A stretch of 64,000 nucleotides of DNA from Chloroflexi bacterium TSY (GTDB lineage Bacteria > Chloroflexota > Anaerolineae > Caldilineales > Caldilineaceae): positions 41,836 to 105,835 of the forward strand of contig JAHBNG010000043.1 in the NCBI GenBank assembly GCA_019217005.1, written 5' to 3'. The first letter of the stretch is position 1; each line of letters opens with the position of its first letter. Positions 56,861 to 64,000 of this stretch are shown here, one piece after another. The position numbers and the translations under genes are program-made. The notes beneath the pieces were generated by a model. The model did no database searches, had not been told where the DNA came from, and saw only the letters and a program-made list of their open reading frames with translations.

Positions 56861-58144
56861 GTGACCCAACCATCTATGATCCAAGCTTCACCAACGGTGC
56901 CGGAACAGAGCCAACTGTCTAAGCCTCGCGCCAAACGTGCGATCTACGCCCTCTACCTTGCAAAAGCCATTTCCTTGACGGGCAACAACCTCGCTTTGCT
57001 GGCCATCCCCTGGTTTGTGTTGGCAACCACAGGGAGTGCAGCACAGACCGGCATTACAGCCTTTTTTACACTATTGCCCATGGTGTTGTCGACATTCTTT
57101 GGTGGGACGCTCGTCGACCGCTCTGGCTTCAAGACCGCAAGCATCATCGCTGACATTTCCAGCGGCGTCATGGTCCTACTCATCCCGCTACTCTTTGCGG
57201 TGAATATGCTCCCTTTTTGGATGTTACAAGTGCTTGTTTTTCTCGGTGCGCTTCTGGATGCGCCGGGATCAACGGCTCGAAACGCGTTGCTGCCCGAATT
57301 GGCAACTGCAGCGGAGGTGCCGCTCGAACGCATCGCTTCACTCAACCAGATTGTGGAGCGCAGTTCCCGGCTACTCGGTGCACCCGTGGCAGGTTTTCTC
57401 ATTGCCTTCATCAGTGCGCAAAACGTCCTCTATCTGAATGCGCTCTCTTTCGCTGTCTCTGCGCTTCTGGTCTGGTTGGCTGTGCCCGGTATCAGGATTA
57501 CACAAACTGCTGCCGATGGCGATTCTCCGACCAGCTATCTCGAAGATTTGCGGGATGGTCTGCGCTATTTGCTCCGAGATACGCTCATGCTCACCGTCGT
57601 CGTCATCGTCCTCATCACCAACTTTCTAGATACGGCACTATCATCAGTTGTCTATCCGGTCATGGTGCGCGAGCTATATGGATCCGCCATTGGTCTAGGA
57701 CTGATCTATGGTCTGTCGGGCGGTGGTGCAGTCGTTGGTGCTCTCATCTATGGTGCAGTTGGCGATCAAACTTCGCGCCAGAAGGTCTTCGTCTGGGGCT
57801 ATATTGTTGTGGCTGTTGCTCGCATGGCGCTTGTTTTTCTGCCGCCACTCTGGGTATTGCTGGTGATGGCATCCATCGTTGGTCTGGGAGCTGGGCCGCT
57901 CAACCCAATTATGTCCACGGTCGCTCTTGAGCGTATTCCTCCGGCGATGCGCGGACGTGTGCTGGGACTCATAAGTTCTGGCGCACTGATGGCAATGCCG
58001 TTGGGAGTGCTATTGGCAGGATATGCGCTTGAATGGCTAGGGTTGCACCTCACATTAATCATCGTGGTCGGCAGCTATTTTCTCACAGCGGTTAGCTTGT
58101 TGTTTAATCGTCGGCTCAGTGAGATGGATATGGAATCGACATGA
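56861..58144 (+). CDS. MFS exporter (cassette 4)
   Basis: 427 residues from GTG 56861, chosen because it gives MTQPS, like the MTQNIS and MTQDMS starts of cassettes 1 and 2; ATG 56876 is the alternative and neither has a strong ribosome site. Helix 1 is AKAISLTGNNLALLAIPWF, the loop motif GGTLVDRSGFKTASIIAD, and its repeat GAVGDQTSRQKVFVWG. It is a DHA3-like exporter close to that of cassette 3. It starts 19 bases after the sigma stop. Confidence 0.86.
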   Translation: MTQPSMIQASPTVPEQSQLSKPRAKRAIYALYLAKAISLTGNNLALLAIPWFVLATTGSAAQTGITAFFTLLPMVLSTFFGGTLVDRSGFKTASIIADISSGVMVLLIPLLFAVNMLPFWMLQVLVFLGALLDAPGSTARNALLPELATAAEVPLERIASLNQIVERSSRLLGAPVAGFLIAFISAQNVLYLNALSFAVSALLVWLAVPGIRITQTAADGDSPTSYLEDLRDGLRYLLRDTLMLTVVVIVLITNFLDTALSSVVYPVMVRELYGSAIGLGLIYGLSGGGAVVGALIYGAVGDQTSRQKVFVWGYIVVAVARMALVFLPPLWVLLVMASIVGLGAGPLNPIMSTVALERIPPAMRGRVLGLISSGALMAMPLGVLLAGYALEWLGLHLTLIIVVGSYFLTAVSLLFNRRLSEMDMEST

Positions 58145-58223
58145 AGAGCATCTTTGGCAATTCTGCCCCACAACAAATTTATAAGAGCTTGTTTGTTTGT
58201 CCGTTATTCGTTACAATATATGG

Positions 58224-58859
58224 ATGATTGAAAAACTAGCCGAATCGGATGACCTGTTGATTGATTCGCCATACTTACGTCGCCCTGTTATTATCACTGA
58301 ACATCGAACGGAATGGCGCACGGAGTTCGAAAAGATTGCCACAGATTTGCGCGCAATACTCGGTAACGAAGTGTTGCGGATTGATCATATTGGCTCCACC
58401 TCTGTTTCTCAGCTAGCAGCGAAGGATGTGATCGATATTCAACTGACCGTGGCCAATCTTGACCAGACAAATGCCTTTCAAGCGAGGATGATTCAACATG
58501 GCTTCCGCCAACGAGATAACGTGCAGTATGATAATTTTTGTGGTGCGGAAGGCAAGCGTGAGGATGAATGGCGAAAGTTATATTTCCGCGAACCGGATGG
58601 GCAAAGACGGATTCATCTCCATGTCCGCGAGCATGGACGGATGAATCAGCGATATGCATTGCTTTTTCGTGACTACCTGCGTCATCATGCAAATGTCCGT
58701 ACAGCCTACCAACTTATCAAAATGCGACTGGCAGAGATATTCCCCGATAGTATTGATGGCTATTTGTACATTAAAGATCCGATGATGGATATCATGTATG
58801 AAGCGGCGTTACTTTGGGCGACTGCTACAAACTGGGAGCCTGATCAAGATTACCTTTGA
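58224..58859 (+). CDS. GrpB-family (UPF0157) protein
   Basis: 211 residues from ATG 58224; TTG 58197 is also in frame. RIDHIGSTSVSQLAAKDVID is the hallmark of the GrpB family, which has a nucleotidyltransferase-like fold; IHLHVREHGRMNQRYALLFRDYL is also typical. Some relatives are fused to dephospho-CoA kinase. Function unproven. The gene is complete and has no close neighbour on its strand. Confidence 0.9.
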   Translation: MIEKLAESDDLLIDSPYLRRPVIITEHRTEWRTEFEKIATDLRAILGNEVLRIDHIGSTSVSQLAAKDVIDIQLTVANLDQTNAFQARMIQHGFRQRDNVQYDNFCGAEGKREDEWRKLYFREPDGQRRIHLHVREHGRMNQRYALLFRDYLRHHANVRTAYQLIKMRLAEIFPDSIDGYLYIKDPMMDIMYEAALLWATATNWEPDQDYL

Positions 58860-59026
58860 AAGACAGCTCGACAGAGCGCGACTATAGATAATAAAAAAGC
58901 TATCAGCTAATCAGCCGTCAGCTAGGTCGAAGCGACCACTTCGTGTTTGGTTACAGATGCGTAGCATCCACAGCCAGAATCTGGCCATGTTTCGTGGCTG
59001 ATTTTTATACTTTCCTATACGAAAAT
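58860..59026. repeat. Dispersed intergenic repeat
   Basis: GACCACTTCGTGTTTGGTTA and neighbouring bases are an inverted relative of 47850-47900. GCTGATTTTTATACTTTCCT also occurs at 45078-45098, directly beside MITE A there and MITE D here. So two MITEs of related families landed next to the same intergenic repeat. Confidence 0.55.
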
Positions 59027-59262
59027 CAGTAGACCGTAACGAAGAGAAGGCGTTCTCTATTACACGCAGTAGACATAATCCTGCATTTCTCAGTCAAAAC
59101 AGACTCGAGCGTGCCAAATGGTCCGAGATTCTCTACTGCGTCTTTTTTCGCCATTTGAACGCTCTACCTCTGAGAAATCCTACTGCGTGTAATCTCTTAC
59201 GCCGCCGCTGCGCATTAGAGAATGCTGCGCCATACATGGCGACTCCGCGTTGTGCTCTACTG
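59027..59262. mobile_element. MITE family D copy, 236 bp
   Basis: It begins CAGTAGACCG, ends CTCTACTG, and has AAAAT at 59022-59026 and 59263-59267. The middle 160 bases are nearly identical to the copy at 24906, while the right part differs and is longer. Confidence 0.88.
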
Positions 59263-59334
59263 AAAATAGATTGATTGCACGAATATTAAAGGTTACAATT
59301 TTCTATTTTTATCTACCTATGAGTGCGGTTTCAC

Positions 59335-59706
59335 TCAGACGTGCTGATCAACGAGTATGGGATTACCGTCTGGATCCACCGCTACGAAACTCGCAGGACC
59401 GGTTGTGCTTTCGTCTGCTTCGTTCTGCAATTCCACGCCCTGTGCCTTTAGCTGACGCTGAAGCTCACGCACATCTGTAAATGAATCGAGCTTGTTGGCG
59501 TTGCTGTCCCAGCCGGGGTTAAAGGTCAATATATTCTGTTCAAACATTCCTTGAAATAGACCAATGACGTGATCACCATTCTTCAGGATCAGCCAATTCT
59601 GCGAGGCATCCCCACCAAAGACCTCAAAGCCGAACTTCTCATAAAAAACCCTAGACGCCTCGATATCCTTCACCGCTAAGCTGATTGAAAATGCACCAAG
59701 TTCCAT
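59335..59706 (-). CDS. Single-domain VOC (glyoxalase-like) protein
   Basis: 123 residues after a GGAAC site. [20 protein letters not shown] and [15 protein letters not shown] are the two ends of a VOC unit; such proteins dimerise to form a metal or ligand site. [16 protein letters not shown] fits the middle strands. It is unrelated in detail to the two-domain protein at 34498. Substrate unknown. Confidence 0.88.
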   Translation of the reverse strand: MELGAFSISLAVKDIEASRVFYEKFGFEVFGGDASQNWLILKNGDHVIGLFQGMFEQNILTFNPGWDSNANKLDSFTDVRELQRQLKAQGVELQNEADESTTGPASFVAVDPDGNPILVDQHV

Positions 59707-60477
59707 ACTTTGTTCCTTTCGTCTGTCTGAACTGTTAGATTTATGGCTCTTTAGGAATTCAGGGGGTTGACAAACGCAGAAAAGGTTAGCACCGGTTGAG
59801 TGGCGCAGCCGTATCGAAACCCAAGCGGGTTTACCCCCTGAGATATGGTTGAGCTAAATTTATTTTAGACACAAAGTAAAACATTTGTTCTATTTTTGTC
59901 TTTATAGTAATCTGGTTTTTGGTATCTGTCAATATTGAACAAAGAGCTGAATACATTCGTCAATATGGAAGAGAACAACCAATCGGCAATGGGCGCATTT
60001 AATTTTAGGGGGAGATTAGCTCCATGTAGAGAGAATGGATTGTTGCAACAGAAAAGCATCGAACTTGTCATTCTGAGTGAGTGAAACCGGCAGGCCGATC
60101 CGAGTTGGCCAGAAACTGGTCAAGTCGGTCTTGTGTCAGTGCAGTTCACGCGTCTGAACAAGTAGGTGACAGTCATTTCACGTTCGAACGGGCGGTCGGG
60201 CTGAATGTCCGGCTCGCTTTGTGCGAAAGTGACTGTCACCATCGGGTTCGTCGCAGACCTGTTTCTTGAGAGCCAAAGTTGACGCGAAAGTTCGTTCAGT
60301 ACATGGAGTTGGTTGACTCAAATCGTTTCATAAACAAGATCGACAAAGGGTGTCCCAATAAAGGGGCATGTAACATGAACTGAGTGCAGACCTGTCAGGC
60401 GCGAGTGGATGGAAGAAATTTACGACCATCCCAGGTCTGATGGCGTGGCGGCAACAGCAGTTTGCCAAAAAATTGAC
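59707..60477. other. 770-base gap with scattered repeats
   Basis: It holds a half copy of the GGTTGAGT repeat (59795-59830), A/T-rich DNA and hairpin F2 at 60165-60240 (GGTGACAGTCATTTC / AGTGACTGTCACC). I see no gene with a plausible start and family. Confidence 0.5.
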
Positions 60478-61252
60478 TCAATAGAGTTCGCCCCACTGCA
60501 ACCACGGCGGTCGCCCAGCGAGATGAAAGGGAACCGTACGAGCATCTTTAAGAAATGGAAACTCATCTTTGAATGGGTCGCCCCAAATGCCCTCAGAGAT
60601 CATACGGTAGTCAATTCCCCATACATCGTCTTTCAACGGGAGATCATCAGGCGTAACGTCTAGAGAAAGCACAGGTTTGACTGGCGTACGGCTAGTCCAT
60701 TCATTCCAAAGCTCAAACGTGTCGGGAGGCAGCGCGTAAACCGTTCCGTTACGCCAGGGATTTCGACGTAGACCCATCAGGCCGATCGCGAGTTTGTAGT
60801 AGCGCAGATCCAGGCTCAGATCGTTCTCATCCTCATTGATCAAACCATCTTCGTTGAGGTCGAAGACACCATTGGTAAGACCAAAACTGCGTCCACGATG
60901 CACGACGGCAAAGTAGATCGGCCGCATGTAGCCCTTATCTGCGTATACACCGCTCACATTTCCATGAGCACTGCTATCAATCGAGTCTCGCAGCGGACGT
61001 AAAACATCTATATCGGGTATGTCTGTGCCATGCATCAGGAGTCCTTTATAATCAACTAAATAGCGCAAAAACTCATGTTTGGGATAAGGAAGCGCGTACG
61101 TGACTTTGCTTCCCATCCCATGTGCCAAAGTCTCCTCGTAAAGAGCTTCAAACGCCATTTCTTTGTCCGTTTCAAAGGAAACTGGGCAATTGACCGAAAA
61201 ATGACGATGCGTCGGTTGGAGCGGCTCAATTCCTCTTTCACACATCAAACTA

Positions 61253-62577
61253 GTACAGAAAGGCATAAATGATTACATAGATAATTGCAGGAGTTATGTA
61301 AACTGGAGGCATCGATAATATCCCAAAGAAGGAGAAAAAGAGATGCCAGGTCCAGAAGCCGAAAAAATCGAACTAAGCCCAAAAGCGAAAGAAGGTCTAG
61401 AGCAGTTAGTCAAGGGGCACACAACGGGCCAACAGATGGTCAAGCGAGCGCAGATAATTTTGTACGCAGCTGCGGGTAAAGATTCTGGGACAATTAGCCT
61501 AGAAGTGGGCGTGTCTCGCAAAACGGTCTTCAACTGGAAAAAGAGATGGCTAGCTCTAGAAGCGATACCGCTGGAAGAACTCACAGCGCAAGAGAGGTTG
61601 GAAGACCTGCCACGTCCTGGGGCACCGTCCGTAATCACGGCAGACCAAAGATGCCAACTGGAAGCCTTGGCCTGTGAATCGCCAGAGAAGTGCGGGCGTC
61701 CCATCAGCGAATGGACAGGGCGAGAAATCGCCGACGAACTGGTCAAGCGAAATATAGTAGAAAGTATCTCACCCAGACATGCGGCGAGGCTTTTAAAAAA
61801 GATGCATCAATTCGGCCCCATATGAGTCGCTACTGGCAAAACACGCCCAAGGATGAACTCTTTGAGGTGAAGAGCCAAACCATCAATGACCTCTATGCCC
61901 GTGCTTCTGAACTGGCGAAGAAGGGTGAACTCGTTGTTTCCAACGATGAAAAGACAGGGGTTCAAGCCCTCGAAAGGAAATATCCCGATCGTCCAACTGT
62001 CCCTGGCAAAGACCGTCTCATTGAGCATGAGTATATCCGTCATGGCACCTTAGCCTTCATCCTGACATTCAATGTTGCCTTGGGTGGCATTCTCTGGGTC
62101 ACTGCTGAACCCACCCCGCACCGAGCACGATTATGTTGCACATATTCGCCAGATGGTTGAGGCACACCCTCACATCAAACGTTGGCATATCGTGGTTGAT
62201 AATCTCAACATCCATTGCTCCGAATCTCTTGTTCGCTACGTGGCCGCTGAGTCGGACATCACCTGTGATCTTGGTGTAAAAGGCAAATCTGGCATCCTCG
62301 AATCCATGAAGACTCGTGCCGAATTCTTGTCCCATCAAGAACATCGCATTGTCTTCTACTATACGCCTAAACATGCTTCCTGGATGAATCAGATTGAAAT
62401 CTGGATTAGCATTTTGGTCCGTAAACTATTGCGCAAAGGTTCTTTTCTTTCTCTTGATGACTTACGCAACAAAGTTTTCGCTTTCATTGACTACTACAAC
62501 CAAACTATGGCTAAACCTTTCCAGTGGACCTACAAGGGCAAGGCTCTATCTGCGTAATCATTTATGCCTCTTTGTAC
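61253..62577 (+). mobile_element. IS630-family insertion sequence, 1325 bp
   Basis: GTACAGAAAGGCATAAATGA at the left and TCATTTATGCCTCTTTGTAC at the right are inverted repeats with one mismatch. TA lies on both sides (61251-61252 and 62578-62579), the usual IS630 target. It carries one transposase gene in three frames and splits the HEAT gene. Confidence 0.92.
61343..62557 (+). pseudogene. IS630-family transposase, with a slippery site and a frameshift
   Basis: It starts at 61343 (AAGAAGGAG upstream). The N-terminal part has a helix-turn-helix (TISLEVGVSRKTVFNWKKRW) and ends at 61825. At 61791-61797 the heptamer A AAA AAG lies in the correct frame for -1 slippage into DASIRPHMSRYWQNT, then VVSNDEKTGVQALERKYPD (first Asp). 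A second change near 62110 leads to [15 protein letters not shown] (second Asp) and [20 protein letters not shown] (Glu). The first change could be programmed as in other IS; the second is probably a mutation, so the copy is likely inactive. Confidence 0.82.
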
Positions 62578-63970
62578 TAGCTGCATCCTTGACATCTGGC
62601 GCATTAAGCAATTGTAGGGCATAGATCGCGTGTTTGAGCAATGGATCGTCTGAGTCATTCCAGGTCTGCATCAATGCCGGAATAACGGATCTGCCCATCT
62701 TGGCCATTGCTTCGGCGGCAAGAGGACCAATATCAGGACTTCGCATCGCGGCAATCAGCAGAGGGATGGCATCGGTGGCGCGCTCTCCAATGAGCGAGAG
62801 CGCATACACAGCATTGCGGCGTACGTTATAATCATCGTCGGTTAATGCCTTCGTCAAGAGCGGTACAATATGCTCTTCTGGTTGTGCGATGCGCCGAACA
62901 TCTTGGTAAGACAAAAAGATCTGGTTGAGAATGAATTGCCCTTCATTCGTCTGCTGTTTTTTCGCTTCTGGTGACCCCATTTCACCGAGAATGCGTGCAA
63001 TGGAGGCCCGTACCCACCAATCTTGACTCGTCAATGCCTTTTTGAAAGCCGAGAGCGTTTCCTGAATTGGATCGCCCACAATGGCCAACGAATAGGCTGC
63101 TTCAACTCGTATCGCCTCTTTTTCCTGCTCATCAGCGAAGATAGAGATGAATGAGGGTATGGCTGCTGAGGCTGCTTCTCTAAATTCCCCCAATGCACGG
63201 GCTGCCGCCCAACGTAAAGAATCCTCTTTAGAGGCCAAGGCATCAATGAGTACAGGGACAACCTCGCTCGGCGAATCGGTGATCTGATTCATCAACATGG
63301 CGAAGAGGATGCGTGGGTCGTCTTGCCAGGCCAGTGGGTCGTCTTGGTGGACAGGCCTACGCAGCAAGTCTGCGAGGGCGGGAATGGCTGGGCGGGCCGT
63401 GGTGCCCATCTCAGCGAGTAACACGGCAACATCAATCAGAACCGTATGCATCAGCGGCTCTTGGTTCAAATTTGGATTCCAGTTTCGTAGCACGTCTATT
63501 ACAACAGAGAGAATCTCACTCGTTCGTGTTGGGTCAACTTTCCAGAGCACATAGGCCGCATCCACCCGAACAGTTTCATGCTCGGATGCCAGCGCATCAG
63601 TGAGTGCAGGGATGGCCGCCTCTCCCAAAGAGATTAATGCCTGCCCAGCATGGAAAAGGCGAGTCGCGAAGCTATTGGCCTGGAATCCTTCAATTAATAC
63701 TGGAATACTATCGGTGTCACCTACTTTGGCTAAATCGAGGGCAGCATTAAACCGAATCGATAGATCGACATCAGCTAGAGACTGCTTGAGGTCGGCAATC
63801 TGTTGTGGTCCGAGTGTTTTTGGTTCTGTCATGAGGTTGTCTCCTTTCAGTCTGTTCTTTTCTTCACCCATTTTTTGATTGAGCGTTGCCTGCATCTCTG
63901 TGCCGTTGGGCATGGCCGATGACTTTAATGCCTTTCTGTTACGTAGTCGCCATTAGACGCTCAAATGATT

Positions 63971-64000
63971 GGGGTGGTTCAAAATTAGGTTTACACTTTT
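63971..64000 (-). mobile_element. MITE family B copy, cut by the window edge
   Basis: GGGGTGGTTC, then AAAATTAGGTTTACACTTTT, matches the start of the copy at 35387 exactly for 30 bases. The rest lies outside. It is upstream of the HEAT gene start at 63832. Confidence 0.85.

Larger units (their letters stand above)
60478..63832 (-). pseudogene. HEAT-repeat protein with C-terminal ART-like domain, split by IS630
   Basis: The start is ATG 63832 (AAGGAG site). Removing 61253-62577 and one TA restores 675 residues in one frame (KDAAS then LMCERGIE). Residues ~10-420 are HEAT repeats (IPALTDALASEHETVRVDAA, VPVLIDALASKEDSLRWAAA), a protein-binding solenoid. The C-terminal ~255 residues include LLMHGTDIPDIDVLRPLRDS and GVYADKGYMRPIYFAVVHRG, whose His and Tyr spacing recalls the ADP-ribosyltransferase fold, and DLNEDGLINEDE, an EF-hand-like calcium loop. 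The ART call is inference. As read, the 5' part ends at 62558 in the IS. Confidence 0.7.

Overview
The window looks like a chromosomal segment of a Chloroflexota bacterium (Anaerolineae-like or a filamentous relative). The evidence is indirect: exported proteins ending in a Leu-Pro tail (FYLPILMR at 2132, LFLPYRR near 24670), BTAD-NB-ARC-WD40 proteins ending in a shared 'NITG.TGI.DAQRDALRALGA' tail, Uma2 and XisH/XisI genes, and mid-range GC. I see no rRNA, tRNA or CRISPR array. Insertion sequences and small hairpin transposons (MITEs) have hit this DNA very heavily, and many genes can be understood only by removing an insert and one copy of its target-site duplication.

Layout. 1-2132: exported WD40 protein. 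2.5-6.0 kb: truncated Uma2 gene, a 1498-bp IS, and a DegT-type aminotransferase split by two nested MITEs. 6.0-9.4 kb: tightly coupled genes (four-helix-bundle protein, polysaccharide deacetylase, C-N hydrolase, Gfo/Idh oxidoreductase) facing a class-V aminotransferase. 10.6-12.7 kb: xisI, xisH and an M20 peptidase on the minus strand. 13.0-15.8 kb: exported repeat protein split by an 8-bp tandem duplication. 16-24.6 kb: decayed IS701, two WD40/NB-ARC regulators, and an ISAzo13-type IS inside the second. 24.6-33.2 kb: glycosyltransferase-like gene, truncated MFS gene, second copy of the first IS, a TolB-like propeller gene split by a MITE, and a 1617-bp IS. 33.3-40.4 kb: AraC and two-domain VOC genes, MocR regulator facing a transglutaminase-like gene, Uma2, and a PD-(D/E)XK-like protein.

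40.6-58.1 kb is the most notable part. Four paralogous cassettes lie in 18 kb. Each has an ECF sigma factor with a C-terminal extension carrying eight conserved cysteines in four CxxC pairs, followed by an MFS exporter. In two cassettes a small conserved protein lies between them. Three cassettes share a nearly identical promoter, and no anti-sigma gene is visible. I infer a family of self-contained sense-and-export modules. Between them lie a P-loop kinase, a protein-kinase-like gene, an unrecognised gene and a different ECF sigma gene with an in-frame TGA. The window ends with GrpB and VOC genes and a HEAT-repeat gene split in frame by an IS630 element.

At least six small-repeat families are present. 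A 155-bp MITE shares both ends and an 8-bp target duplication with the 1617-bp IS at 31547-33163, which is its likely helper. Many frameshifts, mostly in transposases, fall in homopolymers, so some may be sequencing errors.
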